A program made the translations under genes and the position numbers. DNA of 64,000 nt. It comes from an uncultured Carboxylicivirga sp. Lineage in GTDB: Bacteria; Bacteroidota; Bacteroidia; Bacteroidales; Marinilabiliaceae. A model generated the notes under the pieces. That model saw nothing but the letters and a program-made list of their open reading frames with translations. It was not told the origin of the DNA and did not search any database. The stretch's first letter is position 1; each line of letters opens with the position of its first letter. Shown piece after piece: positions 36,126 through 44,116 of the stretch. The stretch spans positions 4,002,501-4,066,500 of the forward strand of contig NZ_OY764327.1 of the NCBI RefSeq assembly GCF_963668385.1, given 5' to 3'.

Positions 36126-36893
36126 ATGACATTTTTAGATATACGATTAATCGATCTTGTTGACATAGTTTTGGTGGCTTATCTAATGTATAGGATTTAT
36201 AAGCTGATTAAAGGAACTGTTGCGCTCAATATTTTAATAGGGATTTTTGCATTTGTATTATTGTGGTTGCTTATTAAAGCCTTCAATATGGAATTGTCTG
36301 CTACTATTATGGACAATTTTGTGAATGTAGGTGTATTGGCATTTATAGTTGTTTTTCAGCAAGAGATCCGGAGATTTCTCATTCTTTTAGGATCGAAATA
36401 TAATATCTCCTCTAAATTTTCGATGGATAAAGTATTTATGAGTGAGTCAAAAGGAATGATGGATATATATAATGTACCTTTAGTTAGAGCTTGCGAAAAT
36501 ATGACCAAAACAAAAACGGGTGCTTTAATTGTTATATCTAAAAATTCGGAGTTAATTGACTATGTTCAAACCGGAGAATTAATTAATGGAGTAATATCAA
36601 CGCAATTACTCGAAAATATATTTTTTAAAAATAGTCCTTTACATGATGGGGCAGTAATTATAACTCGTAATAAAATAAAGGCTGCCGGATGTATATTACC
36701 TGTATCGCAAAATCGAAACCTGCCTAAAAAAGTAGGTTTACGCCATAGAGCCGCAATGGGAATTACAGAAGCAACCGATGCAATGGCTATTGTAGTATCA
36801 GAAGAAACAGGACGGATCTCTTTTTTTAGTAAAGGACAAATGGAAATGGGAGTAAGTTCTGATGAATTAAAGGAACTTCTTAAAGAAAAATAG
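36126..36893 (+). CDS. cdaA: Diadenylate cyclase (CdaA type)
   Basis: This 255-aa membrane enzyme makes c-di-AMP from two ATP. Three hydrophobic segments span residues 10-80. The DisA-N catalytic domain has the DGA motif (174-176, in PLHDGAVIITRN) and RHR motif (206-208, in GLRHRAAMGITEATDA). It begins six bases after folP and precedes the TIGR01777 gene by 26 bp, suggesting one operon. c-di-AMP usually controls osmolyte and potassium balance. The target proteins are not in this window. The missing glmM/ybbR partners of Firmicutes are expected to be absent in this arrangement. Confidence 0.94.
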   Translation: MTFLDIRLIDLVDIVLVAYLMYRIYKLIKGTVALNILIGIFAFVLLWLLIKAFNMELSATIMDNFVNVGVLAFIVVFQQEIRRFLILLGSKYNISSKFSMDKVFMSESKGMMDIYNVPLVRACENMTKTKTGALIVISKNSELIDYVQTGELINGVISTQLLENIFFKNSPLHDGAVIITRNKIKAAGCILPVSQNRNLPKKVGLRHRAAMGITEATDAMAIVVSEETGRISFFSKGQMEMGVSSDELKELLKEK

Positions 36894-36919
36894 AATAAGT
36901 ATATAAGGAATTGGTTTTA

Positions 36920-37786
36920 ATGAAGGAAAAAGAAAAAATAGCGATTAGTGGAGCAACTGGATTTATCGGAACCGAATTAGTTCGTTTTCTGGAAAAGAAT
37001 GGATACCAGGTAGTAAAACTAGATAGGTCTATTCTTCATAATCCCTCAGAATTAACAAAAGCCATTAATGGTGCAGAGGCTGTCATTAATTTAGCAGGCC
37101 ATAGTATTGCCAAACGCTGGAATGAAAAAGTTAAAAAGAAGATATTATATAGTCGTTTGAATGTTACGCGGCGCATTGTAGAAGCAGTAGAAGCTGCAGT
37201 AGATAAGCCAGACGTTGTAATATCTGCATCAGCAGTTGGTATTTATGATACTTTTGAAGTACACGATGAATTTTCTACAAACTATGCGAATGATTTTTTA
37301 GGTGAAGTTTGTCAAAAGTGGGAAGCTGAAGCTTTACATTTAAGTAATATAAAAGGTGTACGTCTTTGCTTAGTTCGCTTAGGTGCTGTTTTAGGAAAAA
37401 GTGGAGGTGCGTTTCCAAAATTAGTTCGACCATTTAAATGGGGGCTTGGGGCTGCGATGGGTGATGGCCATCAAGTTTTTCCAATTATTCATATTAAAGA
37501 TGTGTTGAGTGGTTTTTGGTACTTGCTTAAGCGCGAAGCATCTGGTGGTATCTATAATTTTGTGGCACCAGAGATGATCTCTAATTTGGAATTTAGTACA
37601 ACACTTGCTGAAAAGCTGAAACGTCCGCTCTGGTTTAAAATGCCTGAGTCTATATTACGTTTTGCTTTGGGTGAAGGAGCTGATGTTGTTTTAATTGGCC
37701 AAAAAGTATTGCCCAAACGAATGTTAAAAGATGATTTTCATTTTACCTATCCAACATTAAGTTCGATGCTTGATGATTTGATTTAA
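36920..37786 (+). CDS. TIGR01777 family NAD-dependent epimerase-like protein
   Basis: The ATG at 36920 is preferred over an in-frame TTG nine bases earlier. The 288-aa protein has the Rossmann start IAISGATGFIGTELV, then GAEAVINLAGHSIAKRWNEK and RLNVTRRIVEAV, then VVISASAVGIYD and the C-terminal DUF1731-like end (LPKRMLKDDFHFTYPTL). This matches the YfcH/TIGR01777 atypical SDR family, whose substrate is not established. It is the third gene of the folP-cdaA unit. Confidence 0.9.
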   Translation: MKEKEKIAISGATGFIGTELVRFLEKNGYQVVKLDRSILHNPSELTKAINGAEAVINLAGHSIAKRWNEKVKKKILYSRLNVTRRIVEAVEAAVDKPDVVISASAVGIYDTFEVHDEFSTNYANDFLGEVCQKWEAEALHLSNIKGVRLCLVRLGAVLGKSGGAFPKLVRPFKWGLGAAMGDGHQVFPIIHIKDVLSGFWYLLKREASGGIYNFVAPEMISNLEFSTTLAEKLKRPLWFKMPESILRFALGEGADVVLIGQKVLPKRMLKDDFHFTYPTLSSMLDDLI

Positions 37787-37830
37787 TAAAAAAAGAGCTA
37801 TCCATTTCTGAATAGCTCTACTCTTTTGTT
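37787..37830. terminator. Bidirectional terminator
   Basis: AGAGCTAT (37794-37801) pairs with ATAGCTCT (37812-37819). On the minus strand it is followed by seven T residues, so it mainly serves xerD, and it also follows the TIGR01777 gene. Confidence 0.8.
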
Positions 37831-37841
37831 TGTTGATTCGA

Positions 37842-38741
37842 TTACGATCTTGGGTGAAACTGTATAAGAGTATTTTTTAAGTACTCTTTGTCAAGATGTG
37901 TGTAAATCTCAGTTGTAATAATTGACTCGTGTCCTAACATTTCCTGAACTGCTCTCAAGTTCGCACCGCCGTCAATTAAGTGAGTTGCAAATGAATGACG
38001 GAAAGTGTGTGGGCTAATGTTTTTCTCAAAGCCAATTTTTTTAGTAAGATTTTTAATAATTGTAAAAATCATTACTCTTGATAGTTTTTTTCCTCTTCTG
38101 TTAAGGAAAAGAACATCTTCGTCATCTGGATTAATTTTCAGATTACGACGATATTCACTTAAGTAAAGATTAATCTCTTTAATGGCTTTAGTGCTAATAG
38201 GGACTAATCTTTCTTTGTTTCCTTTTCCTTCAATTTTAATAAATCCAGATTCGAAGAAAAGGTTAGAGATCTTAAGATCAATTAATTCTGAAACGCGAAG
38301 ACCACAGCTGTAAAGTGTTTCTAAGATAGCTTTGTTGCGTTGTCCTTCAGGTTTTTTAGTGTCAACTGCACTAATGATAGAATCAATTTCCTGAACCGAA
38401 AGAATATCTGGTAACTTTCTTCCAATTTTTGGTGATTCTAATAAAGCAGTTGGGTCTTTTTCTACTTTTTCTTCAATTAAAAGAAATTTGTAGAACGATT
38501 TAATACCGCTAATTACTCTTGCTTGAGTTCTTGGACTGATCCCCCTGTTGCCAATCCATTCCATCATTTCTTTCAAATCTGCAAGAACAATGTCTTCAGG
38601 GCCTTTTTTTAGCTTTTTCTCTTCCAGAAAAGCTACCAGCTTAGTGAGGTCAGTCACGTAAGCATGAATAGAGTTGTCAGACAATCCCTTCTCTAGTTGA
38701 AGGTAATTCCGAAACTCATTAATTTCTGATTCCCAATTCAT
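37842..38741 (-). CDS. xerD: Tyrosine recombinase XerD
   Basis: I start this 299-aa protein at the ATG at 38741 (MNWESEINEFRNYLQLEKGL). A longer frame would add a 24-residue hydrophobic tract that the family lacks. The N-terminal SAM-like domain is followed by a catalytic domain with Arg149 (SCGLRVSELIDL), Lys, His245/Arg248 (SPHTFRHSFATHL), His271 (LGHESI) and nucleophile Tyr280 (IYTHLD). It resolves chromosome dimers at dif with XerC and FtsK. It is a single-gene unit. Distinguishing XerD from XerC rests on overall similarity. Confidence 0.92.
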   Translation of the reverse strand: MNWESEINEFRNYLQLEKGLSDNSIHAYVTDLTKLVAFLEEKKLKKGPEDIVLADLKEMMEWIGNRGISPRTQARVISGIKSFYKFLLIEEKVEKDPTALLESPKIGRKLPDILSVQEIDSIISAVDTKKPEGQRNKAILETLYSCGLRVSELIDLKISNLFFESGFIKIEGKGNKERLVPISTKAIKEINLYLSEYRRNLKINPDDEDVLFLNRRGKKLSRVMIFTIIKNLTKKIGFEKNISPHTFRHSFATHLIDGGANLRAVQEMLGHESIITTEIYTHLDKEYLKNTLIQFHPRS

Positions 38742-38873
38742 AATTTCTAAGTTTATTACAGTTTCCCGATTGTAAGTATAACCAAAAATAAATATTACAG
38801 TAATAAAGATCAAATATTTTACTAAAAAATACTATTATAAATATTAAAAACTGTTATTGATGTACTTTTTAAG

Positions 38874-38904
38874 TTTTATTTTCCAATAAACAATCGTAAT
38901 TTTG
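38874..38904 (+). promoter_or_regulatory. Bacteroidota-type promoter of aroQ
   Basis: TTTT at 38874-38877 and TAATTTTG at 38897-38904 are separated by 19 bases, matching the TTTG/TAnnTTTG pattern with one change in -33. Predicted start is near 38911, about 20 nt before the aroQ ATG. Confidence 0.6.
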
Positions 38905-38929
38905 CGGGCACGATATCAATAGATATTCT

Positions 38930-39370
38930 ATGAGCATACTTATAATTAATGGTCCTAATTTAAATTTATTAGGAAAAAGAGAGCCTACTATATATGGATC
39001 TGATACTTTTGAAGATTATTTCAAAAAAATTCAGAATGAATACGCTGATATTGATTTAGAGTATTTTCAATCGAACCACGAGGGGGAGATTATTGATAAA
39101 CTTCACGAAAAAGGTTTTTCTATTGATGGGGTGGTGTTAAATGCGGGAGCTTACACGCATACTTCATTGGCTATTGCCGATGCAATTGCTGCGATTGAAA
39201 CACCCGTTGTTGAAGTTCATATTAGTAACGTGTTTCAGCGAGAGGCGTTTCGACACCATTCTTTTATAAGTAGTGTTTGTATTGGAAGTATTTCAGGTTT
39301 TGGGCTTGACTCTTATAGGTTAGGGCTTGAAGCATTAATAAAAAGAAGAAAGAATAATTTAAATAAGTAA
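38930..39370 (+). CDS. aroQ: 3-Dehydroquinate dehydratase, type II
   Basis: This 146-aa enzyme converts 3-dehydroquinate to 3-dehydroshikimate in the shikimate pathway. The motifs are all present: NGPNLNLLGKREPTIYG with the catalytic Tyr, FFQSNHEG-like YFQSNHEGEIID, GVVLNAGAYTHTSLAI, the catalytic His in VEVHISN and FRHHSFISSVCIG. Type II enzymes form small-subunit dodecamers. The length is standard. It precedes pyk by 82 bp and may share its promoter. Confidence 0.96.
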   Translation: MSILIINGPNLNLLGKREPTIYGSDTFEDYFKKIQNEYADIDLEYFQSNHEGEIIDKLHEKGFSIDGVVLNAGAYTHTSLAIADAIAAIETPVVEVHISNVFQREAFRHHSFISSVCIGSISGFGLDSYRLGLEALIKRRKNNLNK

Positions 39371-39452
39371 TTTGTTAATTTTTTGGATCGAGCAGGGGAA
39401 GGGCTGGATTCAATATGTTTAAATAGTTGCATACCTCCAGAAAAATTTAATT

Positions 39453-40877
39453 ATGAAGAAGTTTACGAAAATTGTTGCTACAATTTCAGATCGTGATTGC
39501 GAAGTTGATTTTTTAAAGCAGTTGTATAAGGCTGGGATGAACGTTGTTCGTTTGAATACCGCTCACCAGGACTTCGAAGGTGTTAAAAAAGTAGTTGATA
39601 ATGTGAGAGCTGTTTCTGACAAAATCGCTATTTTAATTGATACTAAAGGGCCGGAAATCAGAACATCAAAATGTGATGGAAATCTTAAATTCAAAACCGG
39701 TGATGTTGTTAAAGTAAAAGGCGGTATCGAAAACGAATCGTCAAACGAATGTATCTTTGTTAGCTACGAAAGCTTTGCTCAAGACGTACCTGTTGGAAGC
39801 GACGTTTTAATTGACGATGGTGAAGTTGCACTTAAAGTAGATTCTAAAGAAGGTGATCATTTACTTTGTACCGTTTGTAATGATGGTGAAGTAGGAAGCC
39901 GTAAAAGTGTTAACGTTCCTGGTGTTCGTATTAACTTACCTTCGGTTACCGAAAAAGACAGAAATTTCATTAAGTATGCAGCTGAAATCGGAATTGACTT
40001 TGTAGCCCACTCATTTGTTCGTAATAGAGAAGATGTTTTAGAAGTTCAATCTATTCTTGACGAAATGAAGAGCCCAATGAAAATTGTGGCTAAGATTGAA
40101 AACCAAGAAGGTGTTGAAAATCTAGAAGAAATTTTAGCTCACGTTCACGGTATTATGGTTGCTCGTGGTGATTTAGGTATTGAAGTTCCACAGGAAAAAA
40201 TCCCTGGAATTCAACGTCAAATGATCCGTGCTTGTGTTGAGGCTAAAAAACCAGTTATTGTTGCTACTCAAATGTTGCATACAATGATCAAAAACCCTCG
40301 TCCTACACGTGCTGAGGTTACTGACGTTGCAAATGCAATTTATCACCGTACTGATGCTATCATGTTAAGTGGTGAAACTGCTTATGGTAGCTACCCAGTA
40401 GAGGCGGTAAAAACAATGTCGAAAATTGCTAAGGAAGTAGAAGCTGCTAAAGATTCACGTAACGACATTCCTGTACCTACAAATGAATCAGAAGTAACTG
40501 CTTATTTAGCTGATACTGCTGTTAACGCAAGCAAATCATTAGAGATTAAAGCAATCTTAACTGAAGCTTTAACTGGTAAAACAGCTCGTTATATTGCTGC
40601 ATTCCGTGCTACTGTTCCTGTATATGCTTTAAGTCATTCACCTGAAGTAGGTCGTTTATTAGCGCTTTCTTATGGTGTTTACCCTAAAGTAATGGAAGAA
40701 GGTACTGATGCAAAAGATATCCTTAAGAAAACCCTTAAAAAGCTTATGAAAAAAGAAGTTTTAGAAGGTGGTGATCTTGTTGCATATTTAGGTGGAAGTT
40801 TAGGATTAGGTGGTGGAACCACTTATCTGGAAATTATCACTGCTGATGCATTATTAAAGAAAATTGAAAACGCTTAA
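39453..40877 (+). CDS. pyk: Pyruvate kinase
   Basis: This 474-aa enzyme makes ATP and pyruvate from PEP. It has the TIM-barrel motifs IATISDRDC-like start, ILIDTKGPEIRTSK, the inserted B domain (about 70-165), the active-site IKKAKIEN-like MKIVAKIENQEGVENLEEIL and MVARGDLGIEVPQEKIP. ATQMLHTMIKNPRPTRAEVTD is the signature near the Mg2+/K+ site. A normal C-terminal domain ends the protein. The codon use looks biased to GGT/CGT/GTT, as in a highly expressed gene. A terminator follows. Confidence 0.96.
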   Translation: MKKFTKIVATISDRDCEVDFLKQLYKAGMNVVRLNTAHQDFEGVKKVVDNVRAVSDKIAILIDTKGPEIRTSKCDGNLKFKTGDVVKVKGGIENESSNECIFVSYESFAQDVPVGSDVLIDDGEVALKVDSKEGDHLLCTVCNDGEVGSRKSVNVPGVRINLPSVTEKDRNFIKYAAEIGIDFVAHSFVRNREDVLEVQSILDEMKSPMKIVAKIENQEGVENLEEILAHVHGIMVARGDLGIEVPQEKIPGIQRQMIRACVEAKKPVIVATQMLHTMIKNPRPTRAEVTDVANAIYHRTDAIMLSGETAYGSYPVEAVKTMSKIAKEVEAAKDSRNDIPVPTNESEVTAYLADTAVNASKSLEIKAILTEALTGKTARYIAAFRATVPVYALSHSPEVGRLLALSYGVYPKVMEEGTDAKDILKKTLKKLMKKEVLEGGDLVAYLGGSLGLGGGTTYLEIITADALLKKIENA

Positions 40878-40896
40878 TTGAGTTTTTAAATAGATA

Positions 40897-40929
40897 TAAA
40901 AGCGCTGTTCATTTGAATGGCGCTTTTTT
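40897..40929 (+). terminator. Rho-independent terminator after pyk
   Basis: AAAAGCGCTGTTC pairs with GAATGGCGCTTTT (two G-U pairs) around ATTT and is followed by T residues. Confidence 0.88.
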
Positions 40930-41017
40930 TTATAATTTTTTTTATTTGCTAATGTATTGAAAAGCAATACTTGATAAATTGGGACCAAAGAAAACTTTAA
41001 TTGTTTTTTAAAATAGG

Positions 41018-41048
41018 TTTGCATATAAGAAAAGAAGAGTTACCTTTG
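41018..41048 (+). promoter_or_regulatory. Consensus Bacteroidota promoter of the tRNA-Asp array
   Basis: TTTG at 41018-41021 and TACCTTTG at 41041-41048 are separated by 19 bases, an exact match to the Bacteroidota vegetative consensus. Predicted start is near 41055, about 120 nt before the first tRNA. Confidence 0.8.
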
Positions 41049-41177
41049 CATCGCTTTCAGAAAGAGATACAGGTGACAAACTTGGTAGAATGCTTACCAA
41101 ATAAGGGTTTCAGAAGAAAGTTGAGAATTTCAAATGTGAAATTCAAATTCAAAAAGATGTTGAAAAATGTCTAAACT

Positions 41178-41251
41178 GGTCTGGTAGTTCAGCTGGTTAG
41201 AATGCCGGCCTGTCACGCCGGAGGTCGCGGGTTCGAGTCCCGTCCAGACCG
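41178..41251 (+). tRNA. tRNA-Asp (GTC), copy 1
   Basis: A full cloverleaf is readable: acceptor GGTCTGG/CCAGACC, anticodon arm CCGGC-CTGTCAC-GCCGG with anticodon GTC, and T-arm with TTCGAGT. The discriminator is G and CCA is not encoded. It is 37 nt from the next copy. Confidence 0.97.
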
Positions 41252-41288
41252 CTAGTTTAGAGAAAGATTTGATGATAATCAAAAAGAA

Positions 41289-41362
41289 GGTCTGGTAGTT
41301 CAGCTGGTTAGAATGCCGGCCTGTCACGCCGGAGGTCGCGGGTTCGAGTCCCGTCCAGACCG
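41289..41362 (+). tRNA. tRNA-Asp (GTC), copy 2
   Basis: The sequence is identical to copy 1 over 74 nt, with the same anticodon GTC. A 22-nt spacer follows. Confidence 0.97.
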
Positions 41363-41384
41363 CTCTCTTTAAATTATCATTTTA

Positions 41385-41458
41385 GGTCTGGTAGTTCAGC
41401 TGGTTAGAATGCCGGCCTGTCACGCCGGAGGTCGCGGGTTCGAGTCCCGTCCAGACCG
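41385..41458 (+). tRNA. tRNA-Asp (GTC), copy 3
   Basis: The sequence is identical to copy 1. The spacers before and after it (22 nt) are identical to each other, which points to a recent tandem duplication. Confidence 0.97.
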
Positions 41459-41480
41459 CTCTCTTTAAATTATCATTTTA

Positions 41481-41554
41481 GGTCTGGTAGTTCAGCTGGT
41501 TAGAATGCCGGCCTGTCACGCCGGAGGTCGCGGGTTCGAGTCCCGTCCAGACCG
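41481..41554 (+). tRNA. tRNA-Asp (GTC), copy 4
   Basis: The sequence is identical to copy 1. The following 22-nt spacer differs from those around copy 3. Confidence 0.97.
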
Positions 41555-41576
41555 CATCTTTTTAAATACATCTTTA

Positions 41577-41650
41577 GGTCTGGTAGTTCAGCTGGTTAGA
41601 ATGCCGGCCTGTCACGCCGGAGGTCGCGGGTTCGAGTCCCGTCCAGACCG
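41577..41650 (+). tRNA. tRNA-Asp (GTC), copy 5
   Basis: The sequence is identical to copy 1. It is the last of the array and is followed at once by a terminator. Confidence 0.97.
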
Positions 41651-41651
41651 C

Positions 41652-41679
41652 AAAAAGGGAGCTAATAGCTCCCTTTTTT
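41652..41679. terminator. Bidirectional terminator of the tRNA array and thioesterase gene
   Basis: AAAAAGGGAGCT pairs with AGCTCCCTTTTT around AAT. It starts two bases after the last tRNA and lies 22 bp from the converging thioesterase stop. Confidence 0.9.
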
Positions 41680-41700
41680 GTTTTATAAGTATTTCTACTT

Positions 41701-42117
41701 TTATTGATTTTCTAATACGCTTTTAATAAATTCTGGAATACGCGTAGCTTTGCCTGTTTCACTGTGCATAAACGCCAGAGTAACCGTGGCTGTATTAATG
41801 GTTTCGTTATTTTTAATTGTAGCGTATTTAAAGCTTATTTTTACGTTAGTTAGTTTTTCTATACTCACTTCAATCTGAAGTTCGTCATCGTAAATAGCAG
41901 GCTTAATAAAGCGAAAATCCATGGCAATAACAGGCATCATTATTCCTTTTTCTTCAATAGTTGAATATGGAAGCTTAAGAGACCTTAGGTATTCCCATCT
42001 TGCATTTTCGTATAAACGGGCATAGTTAGAGTGATGCAGGAATTGCATTTTATCTGTTTCGGCATAGCCTACTCTGTGAGTATGTATAAATGGCTTTTTA
42101 TCTACTGATGATTGCAT
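41701..42117 (-). CDS. Acyl-CoA thioesterase, YbgC/4HBT hotdog family
   Basis: This 138-aa hotdog-fold protein has the YbgC-type motif RVGYAETDKMQFLHHSNY with the catalytic Asp, then RLYENARWEYLRSLKLPY and DFRFIKPAIYDDELQIEV. Such enzymes hydrolyse short or aromatic acyl-CoA thioesters in the cytoplasm. The start overlaps the stop of the NifX-like gene by 16 bases, so the two are probably co-translated. The true acyl substrate is unknown. Length matches the family. Confidence 0.88.
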   Translation of the reverse strand: MQSSVDKKPFIHTHRVGYAETDKMQFLHHSNYARLYENARWEYLRSLKLPYSTIEEKGIMMPVIAMDFRFIKPAIYDDELQIEVSIEKLTNVKISFKYATIKNNETINTATVTLAFMHSETGKATRIPEFIKSVLENQ

Positions 42118-42482
42118 TGATGTTCTTCTTCGTTGTTATGATTGGAATGGTGATCGCATACAATTTTCGAATCAATTGCATCGCCCTTGATATACGATTC
42201 AATAACTTCTTTAATTGGTCCAGAACAGCCTCTGATTACTTTTATTTGAGCTTGATTGATCTTGTTAACTGCTCCTTGCCCCATGTTGCCAGCGAGCATT
42301 ACAGTTACTCCTTTACTTTGTAATGTGCCAACAATATTTGTTTTACATCCGCAACCGTTGGGTGATGGAATTTCTTCAATGTTTTCTATTTGATTGTTAG
42401 TAATTGTTGCGATGCTAAAAAACTGGCAATGGCCAAAATGATCATCAACCATTTTGTCTTTGGTTGGAATTGCAATTTTCAT
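42102..42482 (-). CDS. NifX/NifB-associated (dinitrogenase FeMo-cofactor type) domain protein
   Basis: This 126-aa protein matches the Nitro_FeMo-Co domain. It has MKIAIPTKDKMVDDHFGHC at the start, VTVMLAGNMGQGAVNKINQA in the middle, then a Gly-rich segment and a His/Cys-rich tail (DHHSNHNNEEEHQCNHQ) that could bind metal. These small proteins occur widely in anaerobes without nitrogen fixation and may carry Fe-S or molybdenum clusters. No nif genes are nearby, so a nitrogenase role is not supported. The 242 bases upstream hold no gene. Confidence 0.86.
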   Translation of the reverse strand: MKIAIPTKDKMVDDHFGHCQFFSIATITNNQIENIEEIPSPNGCGCKTNIVGTLQSKGVTVMLAGNMGQGAVNKINQAQIKVIRGCSGPIKEVIESYIKGDAIDSKIVCDHHSNHNNEEEHQCNHQ

Positions 42483-42724
42483 GATTTGTGTATTATTATT
42501 GATATGTAATTATTCCTATTAGTATAATATGTTATTGCTTTAATTGATTTATTAAACATTAATATGTTTTACGTTTTTAAGATTTTTCGAAATTGAGTGT
42601 TGGTTTTAGATTGGATTAATTTATTGCTTATAGAATAAAATTTAACGGTCTAAAAATAAGCATATGCTCATAATAATCAAATGCCGAATCACGTTAAAAT
42701 AAGGTAATAATAAATTAACGATCT

Positions 42725-43267
42725 TTAAATTAGGGTTTTAAAGAACGAGAAGTGGACCTTGCCGTATTTTTTTAGTTCGACAAAATTAGGATGAGATTCA
42801 AATGATTTTTTATCAGAATGCTCCAAAATAAACAATCCATCTTCGTTTAGTAAATCTTGTTGAAAGAAATGGTCGGGAATTGTATCAAATTGTTTTAAAT
42901 CAAATGGAGGATCAGCAAAAATAAGATCGTATTTTTCGCTACTTCGTTGCATGAATTTAAAAGCATCTGCTTTTATTGGTCTGATGTAACGATCTAATTC
43001 AAATTCACTGATTGTTTTCTTTACAAAAGAAAGGTGGTTGTAGTTTAATTCAACTGTAGTAATGTTCACACAACCTCTTGAAGCAAATTCGTATGAGATA
43101 CTTCCTGTACCTCCAAATAAATCTAAAACTTTAAGATCTTCGAAATCAATCCGATTATTTAAAACATTAAATAAGCTCTCGCGTGCGATGTCGGTTGTTG
43201 GGCGAGCTTTAAAACTTTTAGGTGGCGAAAAACGACGTCCTTTCAAAAAACCGCTTATTATACGCAT
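42725..43267 (-). CDS. rsmD: 16S rRNA (guanine966-N2)-methyltransferase
   Basis: This 180-aa Rossmann-fold methyltransferase begins MRIISGFLKGRRFSPPKSFK, the usual RsmD start. ARPTTDIARESLFNVL, the SAM loop VLDLFGGTGSISYEFASRG and the catalytic DPPF (in LIFADPPFDLKQ) follow. It methylates G966 of 16S rRNA using S-adenosylmethionine. The start overlaps the end of the DUF3822 gene by 10 bases. This pairing is common in Bacteroidota. Confidence 0.95.
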   Translation of the reverse strand: MRIISGFLKGRRFSPPKSFKARPTTDIARESLFNVLNNRIDFEDLKVLDLFGGTGSISYEFASRGCVNITTVELNYNHLSFVKKTISEFELDRYIRPIKADAFKFMQRSSEKYDLIFADPPFDLKQFDTIPDHFFQQDLLNEDGLFILEHSDKKSFESHPNFVELKKYGKVHFSFFKTLI

Positions 43268-44112
43268 ATAGCTAAATTAAAAAGGTTATGATGTTCTTGT
43301 TTGTATTCGTCTTTAAGTTTAAGCGTGTCACTAAAATTAAAATGATAAGATGGCGTGATTATTTTAGTGTGTCTTAAATAATTTTTAAGGGCCAAATAAT
43401 TTGGATTCTGACGATCATAAACGCCGTGTAGATATATTCTTGTGTTTTCTGTTGTCATTTTTAACTGCTCAAACGTAAACAGTACAAAATAGACAAAATC
43501 ATTGGTTGAAGAAAACTTAAATGAATTGCATAATTTTAGTGAACGCGATTCCATTGCAACAACGTCAAAGAAATGGTCGTGCATATCAATGTGAATACTG
43601 TTTTCAGATTTTGCACTTTGGGCTGATAACAAGCATCCTTCTACAAAAGGTGAATATTGCTGGTAAAATGAAACAGAATCAAATTGATTTTTAATTAAAT
43701 GATATAAAAATTTTGGAATGGCAAAAATATTCCATGCATCCGCCATTTTTATTTTGTGCTCCATTAATACCCAGTTATCATTTTCGATACTGTGGTTTAA
43801 ACGATATAATTCTTCTTTTTTCGAAGGATCATACAAGGCAGTTGGAACTAAGGTTGCATTAGATGTTTCAATCATGAACAAGACCTTTTTGTATGGTAAG
43901 TTCAATAATTTTTCAGTAATAAGTTGTTCCTGTGTTTTTATATTGTCAGCACTTACATCTTTGAATGGAATGTCGGCATATGCAATATAAGTATTGGTTA
44001 CAGGATCGAGCACACAAAAAGAAAGTCCATCCGAAGCGCTTCGGATGGACAAAAAATAGGATGTTGTAATGCTCTCGTCAAACGACGGTGATACAACGTA
44101 TGTCTTGGTCAT
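43258..44112 (-). CDS. DUF3822 family protein
   Basis: I start this 284-aa protein at the ATG at 44112 (MTKTYVVSPSFDESITTSYF), which leaves a four-base gap after the upstream gene. A longer frame would overlap it. The protein has an ASKHA-like pattern of beta strands: LSIRSASDGLSFCVLDP near the N-terminus and SIHIDMHDHFFDVVAM in the middle. No catalytic motif is visible. It is a conserved Bacteroidota protein encoded next to rsmD. Its job is unknown. Confidence 0.85.
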   Translation of the reverse strand: MTKTYVVSPSFDESITTSYFLSIRSASDGLSFCVLDPVTNTYIAYADIPFKDVSADNIKTQEQLITEKLLNLPYKKVLFMIETSNATLVPTALYDPSKKEELYRLNHSIENDNWVLMEHKIKMADAWNIFAIPKFLYHLIKNQFDSVSFYQQYSPFVEGCLLSAQSAKSENSIHIDMHDHFFDVVAMESRSLKLCNSFKFSSTNDFVYFVLFTFEQLKMTTENTRIYLHGVYDRQNPNYLALKNYLRHTKIITPSYHFNFSDTLKLKDEYKQEHHNLFNLAICV

Positions 44113-44116
44113 TGTT

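Larger units (their letters stand above)
40878..41177. other. Intergenic region between pyk and the tRNA array
   Basis: These 300 bases hold the pyk terminator, a good promoter for the tRNA genes and a leader with a small hairpin (TTGGTA/TACCAA near 41083). A stretch near 41070-41110 weakly resembles the D-arm of a tRNA but cannot fold as one. Confidence 0.6.

Noticed and set aside
41060-41115. Sequence resembling a tRNA D-arm (CTTGGTAGAATGC) upstream of the tRNA array.
   Set aside because: There is no acceptor stem, anticodon arm or T-loop to complete a tRNA. It may be a chance hairpin in the leader.
41130-41726. Open frames of 65 and 73 codons on both strands with repeated peptide blocks.
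   Set aside because: They are translations of the tandem tRNA-Asp genes. The repeated residues come from identical tRNA copies.
42102-42482. Evidence for nitrogen fixation from the NifX-like domain.
   Set aside because: The domain is widespread in anaerobes without nif genes, and no nif gene is present in the window.
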